Assembly (NCBI RefSeq): GCF_020662345.1
Contig: NZ_VMOA01000043.1
Coordinates: 1 to 45,832 of the forward strand
Reading direction: 5' to 3'
From: Methylobacterium sp. W2
GTDB lineage: Bacteria; Pseudomonadota; Alphaproteobacteria; Rhizobiales; Beijerinckiaceae
Length of the DNA stretch: 45,832 nt
The position numbers were made by a program, and so were the translations under genes. The notes below the pieces were generated by a model. The model was not told the DNA's origin, did not search any database, and saw nothing but the letters and a program-made list of their open reading frames with translations. How positions within the stretch are numbered: the first letter of the stretch is position 1; the number at the start of each line of letters is the position of its first letter. Shown here in pieces: positions 24,112 through 32,498 of the stretch.

Positions 24112-25101
24112 CTACCGCCGAAACCGACCTAGCCGTGGCAGGAGAGCCGACAAAGCGACCACCCCGCCCGTTGCGGCGAGTAGAAAAGCGTCCCGCTGTC
24201 GGCTGGTGAAGAACTCGGTCCGGGTCGAGACGACCCGGTCCGTCGCGCGTCCATCGATCGTAGCCGGGCCCGGCACCGGCGCATCAAGATTGCCGATCCT
24301 TTCGGAAATCGGTTCGCCCAGTTGGACGTTACGCATCTCGCTCGCCTTCCTGTCCGCGTAGCTCGGGGCAACGGACTGGGCGAGGGTCATCATCAGCGTG
24401 CTGCGCCCAACCCAGACCTCACGAGACGGATGCTCGATTGCGTGGACGATCGCGTCGGCGCAGAGGCGAGGATCGAAGACCGGGTCTGGGGCGACCTGCT
24501 GACGCCCGGTGTGGTTCCGTGACCAGCCAAATTGCGGGGTGTTCACCGCCGGCAGGTAGACAACGGACAGAGAGACAGCAACGCGATCGGCGATCAACTC
24601 AGAGCGCAAGGCGTCGGTAAAGCCGCTTACGGCGAATTTGGCACCGCAATAGGCGGCCTGGAGCGGGGCCGCACGGATGGCGAGGCCAGAAGAGACCTGG
24701 ATGATTGCACCCCGGCCACGCGGCTTCATGTGGCGTAACGCGGCGAGGGTACCGTGGACCTGACTGAGATAGGTCGTAGCGGTGACGCGGGCGTACTCAG
24801 CGGCGGTAATCTGGTCGGCCGGCGCCACCACGGTCGACATGGCATTGTTTACCCATGCCGCGATGGGCCCTAGATCCCGCTCGACCTGATCAGCAGCCGC
24901 ATCGACCGTGGCCGCGTCCGCGACATCAGCACTGATCGTCAGCACCCTGCCGCCGTAGCGCCGGAGGAGGTCGGCGGCTCCATTCAATCGTTCGGGGTCG
25001 CGGGCCACGATCGCAAGCGACCACCCTTTGCGGGCCAGAGCTTCTGCAGTGGCAAGACCGATGCCGGCACTGCCTCCCGTCACGACTGCTACCCGCGCCA
25101 T
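24112..25101 (-). CDS. Short-chain dehydrogenase/reductase with C-terminal membrane anchor
   Basis: 329-residue NAD(P)-dependent oxidoreductase of the classical SDR type. The nucleotide-binding TGGSAGIG is at 8-15, the structural NNA at about 85-87, the catalytic Ser at 137 or 138, and Tyr151 and Lys155 lie in YCGAK. The sequence extends about 80 residues past a normal SDR core and ends in a hydrophobic helix (about 302-320, FLLAATGGVVALSALL) before RLGRFRR. It is therefore probably tethered to the membrane. The ATG at 25099-25101 follows GGGAGAGAC; an upstream GTG at 25128 is less well placed. Substrate is unknown and the gene stands alone. Confidence 0.85.
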   Translation of the reverse strand: MARVAVVTGGSAGIGLATAEALARKGWSLAIVARDPERLNGAADLLRRYGGRVLTISADVADAATVDAAADQVERDLGPIAAWVNNAMSTVVAPADQITAAEYARVTATTYLSQVHGTLAALRHMKPRGRGAIIQVSSGLAIRAAPLQAAYCGAKFAVSGFTDALRSELIADRVAVSLSVVYLPAVNTPQFGWSRNHTGRQQVAPDPVFDPRLCADAIVHAIEHPSREVWVGRSTLMMTLAQSVAPSYADRKASEMRNVQLGEPISERIGNLDAPVPGPATIDGRATDRVVSTRTEFFTSRQRDAFLLAATGGVVALSALLPRLGRFRR

Positions 25102-25625
25102 GCCCGTCTCTCCCATATCTATGTCCACGGGGGAACGCGCGGGAGCGAGCTTGCCGGATGTGCCGTAAGGTAGCAGGACGGATCTGTGCGACGGGCGCGA
25201 CGCCTTGTTCCACAGTCGAGCTCTGGGTGACCTGCTCCGAAGCCATTGCGGCCGATGCGAGCAAAGTTAGCGTCTGGTCGAAACGTCCACTTAAATTCGG
25301 ATACGGCCTCTGAAGATGCTCTGTGACTGGAGGATAAACAGGGAAATGGAGCAAACGTTTCACAGCCATCCACCGTTGATCTGGCCGGCTGCCCTTGGAC
25401 CAGGCTAATTGAGAGGATCAGCCAGGCGCGCGCTGACCCTAATCCACCAAACTTGGCGAAGAGCCACTTTTCAGGGGGCAGGCCACAATCAAATCCTGCT
25501 TTCTCCTCTCAACCCACACATTCGTTTGGCAACTAGCAATCTGTTGCTCCCCGCCCAACCCGGTCATACTCTCTATCCCGCAGGATGGCTTGAAAGCGGA
25601 CTTTGTCAGCGCCAGCTTTGGGTCC
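25102..25625. other. Intergenic region left of the IS1182-type element
   Basis: About 520 bp without a convincing gene. The final part (about 25590-25625) reads GCGGACTTTGTCAGCGCCAG then CTTTGGGTCC, which resembles the dispersed repeat described at 27333. Confidence 0.35.
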
Positions 25626-27299
25626 TGGCTGTGTCAAAATTCCGATGATGGTATCTTTCTTCGGGTTGACCGGAGGCTGGCATGGGACGGTTTGTTGTCG
25701 GTGCCGAGCGCGATCAGACGACGCTGTTTCCGCCGTGTCTTGACGACTGGATCGCCGAGGACAACCCGGTCCGCGTTGTCGATGCCTTCGTGGATGCGCT
25801 AGATCTTGGCCCGCTCGGCTTCGCGGGCGTCGATGCGGCACGGACGGGACGACCGGGCTACCATCCGGCCGCTCTCCTGAAGCTCTACGTCTACGGATAC
25901 CTCAACCGGGTCCCGTCGAGCCGGCGTCTGGAGCGTGAAGCGGGCCGCAACGTCGAGGTCATGTGGCTGACGGGTCAGCTGTCGCCCGATCACAAGACCA
26001 TTGCTGAGTTCCGCCGTCAGAACGGACCGGCCATCTGGCGCGTCTGTGCCCGTTTCGTCGGTTTGTGCCGCGAGATGGGCCTGCTGACCGGCACACGCGT
26101 TGCGATCGGCGGCTCGAAGTTCAAGGCGGTCAACACCCGCGACCGCAACTTCACGCAAGGCAAGCTCGACCGGCGCCGCCAGCAGATCGAGGAGAGCGTG
26201 TCGCGCTACCTCTCGCAGCTCGACACGGCCGATCGTCAGGATCCCACACCCGAACTGGCCGCCACGGTGGTGCGGCTGAAGGAGAAGATCGCCGGCCTCG
26301 GGCAGGAGATGGAGCGGTTGGCCGGCCTGGAGGAGCAGATGAAGGCGGCGCCCGACCGGCAGATCTCGCTGACCAATCCCGACGCGCGATCGATGGTAAC
26401 CAGCGGGCGCGGGTCGGGCGTGGTGGGCTACAACGTCCAGGTGGCGGTCGAGACCGAGCATCATCTGATCGTGGCGCACGCGGTGACCAATGCCGGTTCG
26501 GACCGGGCACAGCTCAGTGGCATGGCAGTACGGGCCAAGCAGGCTCTGGAGACGGACACGCTCGATGCGGTGGCCGACCGGGGCTATTATTCCGGTGAAC
26601 AGATTCTGGCCTGCGAACGCGCCGGCATCTCCGTCACGCTGCCCCGGCCGATAACCTCGGGCGCCAAGGCCGCCGACCGCTTCGGCAAGGAGGATTTTCT
26701 CTATCGCCCTCAGCAGAACGCCTACCTGTGCCCGGCGGGCGAAACGCTGCCCCACCGTTGCACCACGGTGGAGAACGGCCTGACGCTCCATCGGTACTGG
26801 ACGAACGTGTGCTCGGCCTGCCCGATGAAAGCGGAATGCACGACGGGCAAGGAGCGCCGGGTGACGCGTTGGGAACATGAGGACGTGCTGGAGACGGTGC
26901 AGCGCCGATTGGACGCCGATCCGCTGGCCATGCGGGTCCGGCGCGAGACGGTCAAGCATCCCTTCGGCACGCTGAAGGCGCGGATGGGGGCCACGCACTT
27001 CCTGACCAAGACCCTGCCGCGCGTCTCGACCGAGATGGCGTTCCATGTCCTCGCCTACAATCTGACGCGGGCTCTCAACATCCTGGGAAGCCGGAAGCTC
27101 CTGGCGGCGATCCCCACCTGAGCGGGGGCTTGGATCGCTCGCCGAAGAGGCCGGGAAACCGTCCAGGAGGCGCTTTCCATCAAAAACGGGTCGTCTCCCG
27201 ACCGCAAAAACCCGTTCGACACGATGAACAGCCCACTCTCAAGAGACCGGGACGTCACCCGACCGCAAAAGTCCCAATCCCAGAGTTTTGACACGACCT
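25626..27299 (+). mobile_element. IS1182-type element with full-length but catalytically altered transposase
   Basis: Ends read TGGCTGTGTCAAAATTC (left) and AGGTCGTGTCAAAACTC (right, complement), imperfect terminal inverted repeats. Flanks GGGTCC (25620-25625) and GGGTCG (27300-27305) look like a 6-bp target duplication with one change. One gene fills most of the element. A second element of the same family is at 43405-44986. Confidence 0.75.
25682..27121 (+). CDS. IS1182-type transposase lacking two catalytic acidic residues
   Basis: 479-residue transposase with an uninterrupted frame and a GGAGG ribosome site. It is collinear with the transposase at 43481-44929. In this family the first catalytic Asp is in DGSKFKAV, the second in ADRGY and the Glu in VEHPFGTLK. 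Here these read IGGSKFKAV (Gly143, codon GGC at 26108), ADRGYYS (Asp299 kept) and VKHPFGTLK (Lys425, codon AAG at 26954). Two of three active-site acids are therefore replaced by single-base transitions while the rest is preserved. A neighbouring Glu422 might be proposed as a substitute, but the alignment does not support it. A cysteine-rich segment (CSACPMKAEC) is conserved. Probably inactive, or mobilised in trans by another copy. Confidence 0.85.
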   Translation: MGRFVVGAERDQTTLFPPCLDDWIAEDNPVRVVDAFVDALDLGPLGFAGVDAARTGRPGYHPAALLKLYVYGYLNRVPSSRRLEREAGRNVEVMWLTGQLSPDHKTIAEFRRQNGPAIWRVCARFVGLCREMGLLTGTRVAIGGSKFKAVNTRDRNFTQGKLDRRRQQIEESVSRYLSQLDTADRQDPTPELAATVVRLKEKIAGLGQEMERLAGLEEQMKAAPDRQISLTNPDARSMVTSGRGSGVVGYNVQVAVETEHHLIVAHAVTNAGSDRAQLSGMAVRAKQALETDTLDAVADRGYYSGEQILACERAGISVTLPRPITSGAKAADRFGKEDFLYRPQQNAYLCPAGETLPHRCTTVENGLTLHRYWTNVCSACPMKAECTTGKERRVTRWEHEDVLETVQRRLDADPLAMRVRRETVKHPFGTLKARMGATHFLTKTLPRVSTEMAFHVLAYNLTRALNILGSRKLLAAIPT

Positions 27300-27332
27300 G
27301 GGTCGACAACGGACGGTCGCTTACCGGAAACT

Positions 27333-27468
27333 GAATGTCCGCTGCCGGGCGGTGGGCTGATGTCCGTTCCTGGCGCACTGCAGCGATGATGAATGGCCTG
27401 GTGGAACGGCTTTCACACGGACCGCTTACAAAGCACGGAATAAGGAAGGCAGACATTCGCGCGAGTGG
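27333..27468. repeat. Degenerate dispersed intergenic repeat, copy A
   Basis: Begins GAATGTCCGCTGCCGGGC and contains TGGCGCACTGCAGCGATGAT then GAATGG; it ends near CAGACATTCGCGCGAG. Related copies are at 30951-31146 and around 43326-45033. It lies directly right of the IS1182-type element. Confidence 0.5.
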
Positions 27469-27546
27469 AAACGATCGGCAGCTCTGCGGCCAGCTAACGC
27501 GAGATAGGTCCACGCTTTTTCTATGGCGGCATTCCTTATCACCGGC

Positions 27547-28533
27547 CTATCCATCTCGTTGCATAACGAAGGCGACGGCCTCGTTCACGGCATCGGGCAA
27601 AACGGTCATATGCGTTCGTCCGGAAATCAACCGGAACTGGCTGGTTAATCCAGGGATCTGACTAAGCCGGTCTGCCATGGCGCGGGTAAGCTCGACCGTC
27701 CGCGCCGACTTCAAGCGGTCGAGGCGCGCCTCGCGATCGTGCGCCTCGCGCTGAAACGGGGCGAGTTCCTCCTCGAAAGCCCCCGCGAGGAGAAGCGTAC
27801 GGGCGCGGACGGGGGGACCGGTTTCGAGGCGCTCGATGCTCTTCAGCAAGACGAGATCCTCCCAATAGATGGATGGGCTCGCCGCGATCCAGTGCGAGAA
27901 CAGTGTGGGCATATGGGCCAAAGCGTAGAGGACGAAGAGCCCGCCGAAGGAATGCCCGAAGAAGCCCTGCCGTGCCGGGTCGACCCGGCAGCGCTGCGCG
28001 ATCACGGGCTTGAGGTCATTGACGACGAAACGTAGGAACCCATCGGCGCCCCCTGTCCGTAGCGCTGGCCCATCTGGTCTGGACGTCGGGTAGGACCGGC
28101 CCGGCGGAGGTGTGTAATCCCAGGATCGGCGCAGGCTGTCATAGGCATCGTCGCCAGGGTATCCGATTCCCACGATGACGAATCGAGACCCGATCCCCGT
28201 CGCATCCGGGTAAGGGGCCTGCACGCGCTCGATATCGATCGCGGTGGCCGTCACCGCGTTGCCGTCGAGGAGATACAGGACGGGCCAACCGGCGGCCGGC
28301 GGCTCGCCGGGTGGGATGTAGAGCGTGATCCGCCACGGGGCCTGCCCTTTGTCGCCCCCGAGATCGAAGCTGATAGCGCCGACGAGCCGTGCGGGCTCGT
28401 CCGGGCTGGCGGCTGCCATCACCGAACGCTGCTCAAGCATCAGCGAGGCTGCCGCCAGGAGCCCCGCAAGCGTACGCCGCGAGATGAGCGTCGTCACCGG
28501 ACATGGTCCGGGAAAGCCTCGATCATCATTCAC
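27547..28533 (-). CDS. Exported Fes/IroE-like siderophore esterase (alpha/beta hydrolase)
   Basis: Protein of 328 residues of the esterase-D/IroE group, which cleaves ester bonds in siderophores to release iron or trim the ligand. A twin-arginine signal is visible: SRRTLAGLLAAASLML with Arg19-Arg20, and cleavage near MAA. The nucleophile is Ser195 in GHSFGG, the catalytic His is probably His308 in GRTHM, and YLLDGN near residue 88 is typical of the fold. The GTG at 28531-28533 has AGGA upstream. It starts 33 bp after the stop of the TonB-dependent receptor gene on the same strand, so the two are almost certainly co-transcribed. Inference: the receptor imports a ferric siderophore and this enzyme hydrolyses it in the periplasm. 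A general esterase role cannot be excluded. Confidence 0.82.
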   Translation of the reverse strand: MNDDRGFPGPCPVTTLISRRTLAGLLAAASLMLEQRSVMAAASPDEPARLVGAISFDLGGDKGQAPWRITLYIPPGEPPAAGWPVLYLLDGNAVTATAIDIERVQAPYPDATGIGSRFVIVGIGYPGDDAYDSLRRSWDYTPPPGRSYPTSRPDGPALRTGGADGFLRFVVNDLKPVIAQRCRVDPARQGFFGHSFGGLFVLYALAHMPTLFSHWIAASPSIYWEDLVLLKSIERLETGPPVRARTLLLAGAFEEELAPFQREAHDREARLDRLKSARTVELTRAMADRLSQIPGLTSQFRLISGRTHMTVLPDAVNEAVAFVMQRDG

Positions 28534-28566
28534 ACGGGTCCTGCAACGGCGTCACGGAAGCTCACG

Positions 28567-30756
28567 CTACCACCGGTAGATCAGGCTGCCGATGACCGTG
28601 GCCGGTGCGCCCCGATAGCAGAAGCCGGCTTGGCAGGTGAAGTAGTCGCGGTCGAGGACATTGTTGGCGTTCACCTGCGCACGGAAGCCCTTATACTTGG
28701 GATCGAGGGCGGCAAAGTCGTAGGCGAGCAGCGCGTCGAACAGCGTCACGGTCGGGTTACGGACCGTGTTCTCGTCATTGGCGAAGCTGTTGGCGTTGAA
28801 GCGGAGGCCGCCTCCGAGCGTCAGTCCGCGCAAAGCCGAGCCCGGTGGGAACAGGTAGGTCAGGAAGCCGGTGAACGTATCTCCCGGAATGCCGGAGAGG
28901 GCGTTGCCGTCCAGGGACTGGCCCGCGAACGAGGTCTGGCTGAGATAGCGCAGGTCGAGATGGGTGTAGGCGAGGGTCAGGTTGGTGCCGGGCGCGAAGT
29001 TGGCGATCGCCTCCATCTCGAAGCCTCGCGACTCGACGGCGCCCGTCGCCACCTGGAAGGCGACGTTGTTCGGGTCCGTGCGCAGCACGCTGCTCTGGAC
29101 GATGTCGAAGCCGGCAAATCCCGCCTGGATGTTCGTGCCCGGAATCAGGTACTTGATGCCCGCCTCGATCTGATCGCCGGTCGCCGGCTTGAAGGCGCGC
29201 CCGGCGACATCGACGCCCGGCTGCGGCGCGAAGGTGGTCGCGTAGCTGGCATAGGGCACCAGCCCAGGGGCCAGGAGATAGTTGAGACCGACGCGGCCAG
29301 TGAAGGCCTGGTCGTTCTGCTCGGTCGCAGCGGCGGCTGTGGTTGTACTCTGGGACACCCAGTCGTAGCGGCCGGTCAGTGTGAGCACGAAACGGTCGAA
29401 CTTGGCCTGCTCCTGCAGGTACAGCCCGACCTGATCCTGGCTCTGCGCGGTGCGGGGCCCCAGCACCGGCGCCAGGATCGGTTGCTGACCGTAATTGCGC
29501 GTGACGAGGTTGAGATCGGGGGCCGCGCCGAAGCCGAAGCGGTAATTGAAATCGGAGTGCGCGTAGTCGAGCCCCGCCACCAGCGTGTGCTGGACCGGCC
29601 CGGTTGTGACATGTGCCTCGATCTGGTTGTCGAGGGTGAACTGGCTGAGGAACTGCCTGGAATATCCGGTCGACCGGCTCGCGCTCAGGCCGTCGGGGCT
29701 GAGGCCGGCAATCGACGCGTAGCGATAATCGTTGCTGATGTCGTAGAAGCGGAAGTTCTGCCGGAAGACCAGATCCGGATCGAAGCGGTGCTCGAACGCG
29801 TAGCCGACGCGGCCCTGCTGTTGCTTGAAGTCGTTGAAGGCCGGATCGCCCGAATAGGTGCGGGTCGGTCGCAGGTTCTGGTTGAAGAACGTCGTCGATC
29901 CCGGAAGCTTGGTTTCCTGGTACTCGCTCAGGAACGTGAAGGTCGTGTCGGCCGAGGGCTTCCAGGTAAAGGAAGGCGCGATGTAGCCCCGATCGTCGGA
30001 GCCCCCGGGGATGAAGGTGTCGGACTGCCGCTTGATGCCCGTGACGCGGTAGGCGAGCGTGCCACCGGTGCCTTCGACCGGGCCGCCGATATCGAAATTG
30101 CCCTGGTAGCGGTCGTAGTTGCCGACCTGCAGCTGGACCTCGCCAAAGGGCGTGAAGACCGGCCGTTTCGTGGTGACGTCGAGGATGCCGCCGGGCGAGC
30201 CGAGGCCGTAGAGTCCGGAGGCCGGTCCGCGCAGGATCGTGGCCGCCTCGATACCGTAGGGCTCGATGCGGGGCACCGTCAGACCCGACGCCACTTGGCG
30301 CAAGCCGTCGCGGAAGATGCCGTCATAGGTCAGACTGAAGCCGCGCACGAAGAACGAGTCGAAGCGCGGATCGAAGCCAAAGACGTTCGAGGAGACGCCG
30401 GCCACGTAGCCGATGGCCTCGTTGAGGGTCTGGACGTTGCGGTCGTTGAGCGCCTCGCGGGTGAGCACCGTGACCGATTGGGGCGTCTCGAGCAGCGGCG
30501 TGTTGGTCTTGGTCGCCGTGGGGCTGATGCGGGCGGTGTAACCGGTGACCCCGGAAGGGCCGCCCCCGCCGCCGCTGGTCGCCGCCGTACCACCATCCCC
30601 ACCGCTGAGATTGGCCCCGCCCCCCAGCACGGGCGCAGGTGCCGTACCCTCGACCGTCAATTGGTTGAGCTGCACGCTCACTTCCTGTGCCGTCACAGGT
30701 CCCGTGAGGGCGGTCGTGGCAAGGAGCAGAGCGAAGAGCGGGGGGCGATGGGACAT
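28567..30756 (-). CDS. TonB-dependent siderophore receptor (no signalling domain)
   Basis: Outer-membrane receptor of 729 residues. The signal peptide (MSHRPPLFALLLATTALTGP to VTAQ) is followed by a TonB-box-like LNQLTVEG and then a Gly-rich linker (about 40-65). The plug follows (TKTNTPLLETPQSVTVLTRE through FFVRGFSLTYDGIFRDGL and GPASGLYGLGSPGGILDVTT). The barrel ends in SLIYRW with the terminal aromatic. A Cys pair near the end (FTCQAGFCYRG) parallels the receptor at 15473. There is no N-terminal STN domain, so it is not expected to signal to a FecR protein. It is upstream of, and probably in one operon with, the siderophore esterase. The ATG at 30754-30756 was chosen because the signal peptide starts there; the ribosome site is weak. 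Confidence 0.88.
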   Translation of the reverse strand: MSHRPPLFALLLATTALTGPVTAQEVSVQLNQLTVEGTAPAPVLGGGANLSGGDGGTAATSGGGGGPSGVTGYTARISPTATKTNTPLLETPQSVTVLTREALNDRNVQTLNEAIGYVAGVSSNVFGFDPRFDSFFVRGFSLTYDGIFRDGLRQVASGLTVPRIEPYGIEAATILRGPASGLYGLGSPGGILDVTTKRPVFTPFGEVQLQVGNYDRYQGNFDIGGPVEGTGGTLAYRVTGIKRQSDTFIPGGSDDRGYIAPSFTWKPSADTTFTFLSEYQETKLPGSTTFFNQNLRPTRTYSGDPAFNDFKQQQGRVGYAFEHRFDPDLVFRQNFRFYDISNDYRYASIAGLSPDGLSASRSTGYSRQFLSQFTLDNQIEAHVTTGPVQHTLVAGLDYAHSDFNYRFGFGAAPDLNLVTRNYGQQPILAPVLGPRTAQSQDQVGLYLQEQAKFDRFVLTLTGRYDWVSQSTTTAAAATEQNDQAFTGRVGLNYLLAPGLVPYASYATTFAPQPGVDVAGRAFKPATGDQIEAGIKYLIPGTNIQAGFAGFDIVQSSVLRTDPNNVAFQVATGAVESRGFEMEAIANFAPGTNLTLAYTHLDLRYLSQTSFAGQSLDGNALSGIPGDTFTGFLTYLFPPGSALRGLTLGGGLRFNANSFANDENTVRNPTVTLFDALLAYDFAALDPKYKGFRAQVNANNVLDRDYFTCQAGFCYRGAPATVIGSLIYRW

Positions 30757-31246
30757 GGAGCACGCTGGTAGGCGCCTCAAGCGGCGCAGTGACAGTTCCA
30801 TTGCTGTTGTTGCGCTGCAAGGCAAGGCGAAAACGTGATAGAAATCACACACTTAGAGCACTTCAAATCTAAAGTAATTCTAAGTTGATGCATGGCTGCT
30901 ATGGCAAGAGCGCTTTCACAACGTCTTCGTTTCCACCTCAGCGAATGATCGAATGTCCGCCTCTGAACGGTGGGGCAACTGGCTTCAACGGCGAAGTCGT
31001 GTCGGATGCGGAACGTCCGCTTCTGGGTAGGCCGCCAAATTCTGGTCATGGCGCACAGAAGCGATGATGAATGCCCTTGTTGGGTGGAATTTTGCCAGTC
31101 CGTTTTGAAGAAACGAGATCTACGAAACGGACGTTCGCTTGAGAATGAAGATTATGGCCGGAGGCACTCTCGAAAATTGACCATATTAATATATTTTAGA
31201 TTTAATTACTATACTTAAAAGTAAAGCGAAAATTTACAAACTAAAC
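30757..31246. other. Intergenic region upstream of the receptor gene
   Basis: 490 bp between the receptor start and the LysR stop. The 30840-30890 part is A+T-rich and has two spaced TTAGAWTT-like motifs on the minus strand (CTTAGAATTAC, TTTAGATTTG), vaguely like iron-response (Irr/ICE) boxes. The middle holds repeat copy B; the rest near 31190 is A+T-rich. No gene seen. Confidence 0.4.
30951..31146. repeat. Degenerate dispersed intergenic repeat, copy B
   Basis: Begins GAATGTCCGCCTCTGAACGG and includes GATGCGGAACGTCCGCTTCT then GGGTAG, shared with copy C. It also has TGGCGCACAGAAGCGATGAT then GAATG, shared with copy A, and ends ACGGACGTTCGCTTGAG. It links the other two copies into one family and shows what an uninterrupted unit looks like. 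Confidence 0.55.
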
Positions 31247-32200
31247 TTAGCGAATAACATGTAGCTTTCCATTATTCTTTAGTTTTGCTCGCCATGAATT
31301 ATTCTCGACTAGTTCCCCGATCACTGAAGCAAGTACCTTCGCGACCCCCTCGCTCCCGCGACCGTTTAACGTGCGCTGAGAAACTACGACCGATAGCCGC
31401 CAAGAAGGTGTTGGATCTACGATTGGGATAGCGACCATCTCGCCTCGCGCGATCTCCGCAGATAAAGCGAAATGCGGCATAATCGCCGCGTACTTTTTCG
31501 ACCGCACGAGCTCCGCGATGGCTGGCAGGCTCTCGCAATCGATTGCCGTCGGCGTGACCTCGTGGCGTGCGGCCAATTGCTCGATTACAACGCGAAGGAT
31601 GTTCGGACGTCCAGGCAACACGAGCGGTAATGGCAGCCGGAAAACATCCCGGAACCCGATCTGATCCTGGCAGGCGATCGGGTGGCCCGAGGGCATGATG
31701 AGCATCAGGTCCTCGATCATCATTTCGGTCCAGGCCACATGCTCAAAAGCTTTGTGGTCGTAGAGTAGCGCTACGTCGAGGCGACCGGCCTGTATCCATT
31801 CGTCGAGGGTGCCGCTCATCGCCTCGACGATATGAAGCGTGATGTTCGGCAGCACCTTGGCGGTTTCCTCGTGGAGCGGCAGCGCCAGACCACGGCAGGC
31901 GGACGTCGGCAGGCCGATGGAGATGCGTCCGCTCGGGCTCGTCGCCTGGGAGCGTACGGTGTCCTTTGCCCGTTCGACTTCGTGCAGGATGCGGCGGGCA
32001 TGTTCGTAGAATGTCAGGCCCTGTTCGGTTGGCGTGACGCCGCGAGCGTGGCGGAAGAGCAACTCAGCGCCAAGTTCGTTTTCGAGATTTCGAATCTGCT
32101 GACTGAGCGACGGCTGGGCCACGCCCAGAACTTCGGCCGCGCGGGAGACATTCCCACTCTCCGCAATCTGCACGAAGTACCGAAGCTGACGAAGATCCAT
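31247..32200 (-). CDS. LysR-family transcriptional regulator
   Basis: DNA-binding regulator of 317 residues. The N-terminal winged helix-turn-helix (about 1-60) shows SRAAEVLGVAQPSLSQQIRN then LENELGAELLFR. A linker helix and the periplasmic-binding-like effector domain (about 90-300) follow. It resembles the Nac/CysB-like branch by eye. It is divergent from the ABC importer operon with a 298-bp shared control region, the classic arrangement for a LysR protein that activates the neighbouring operon and represses itself. The effector is probably the imported compound or a breakdown product of it. Confidence 0.88.
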   Translation of the reverse strand: MDLRQLRYFVQIAESGNVSRAAEVLGVAQPSLSQQIRNLENELGAELLFRHARGVTPTEQGLTFYEHARRILHEVERAKDTVRSQATSPSGRISIGLPTSACRGLALPLHEETAKVLPNITLHIVEAMSGTLDEWIQAGRLDVALLYDHKAFEHVAWTEMMIEDLMLIMPSGHPIACQDQIGFRDVFRLPLPLVLPGRPNILRVVIEQLAARHEVTPTAIDCESLPAIAELVRSKKYAAIMPHFALSAEIARGEMVAIPIVDPTPSWRLSVVVSQRTLNGRGSEGVAKVLASVIGELVENNSWRAKLKNNGKLHVIR

Positions 32201-32498
32201 GCATGCTCGCTTTCACGCAAGAGATCCGCAAATTTTGAGGCGCGCGTCAAATGCTATGCCAGGAGGCAATATGCCTATCCTATGGGCATAGATAAGATAT
32301 TTCCGTATTTAATTCAACAGGTTATTTCCAATATACCTCGATTTCTATTGCCTATCGATAGTGCCGATAGTTTTTTCCTATAGTGAGTATCGGAAATCGG
32401 TCTTTGATCATCGCCGCCTCGAGTGACCAATCTCATAGGTGTTCGGGGTGGAGCGAGCGCTATCCAGCGGCGCATATCTGGTAATCGGAGAGTTTTGC
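32201..32498. promoter_or_regulatory. Divergent LysR / ABC operon control region
   Basis: A+T-rich relative to flanking genes. It contains TATGCC-N9-GGCATA (32270-32290), a perfect palindrome CTATCGATAG (32352-32361) and CTATAG (32378-32383) close by. These are good candidates for LysR binding sites, being dyads with A/T-rich arms upstream of the activated operon. No core promoter is assigned with confidence. Confidence 0.5.

Noticed and set aside
25119..25373. Minus-strand 84-codon frame upstream of the dehydrogenase
   Set aside because: Not protein-like and without a ribosome site; it overlaps the promoter region of the dehydrogenase gene.
28630..30771. 713-codon plus-strand frame opposite the siderophore receptor
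   Set aside because: Antisense shadow; the minus strand has signal peptide, plug motifs and a C-terminal aromatic.
30840..30900. Iron-response (Irr/ICE) box upstream of the receptor-esterase pair
   Set aside because: Two TTAGAWTT-like motifs are direct, not inverted, and differ from the consensus; kept only as a remark.
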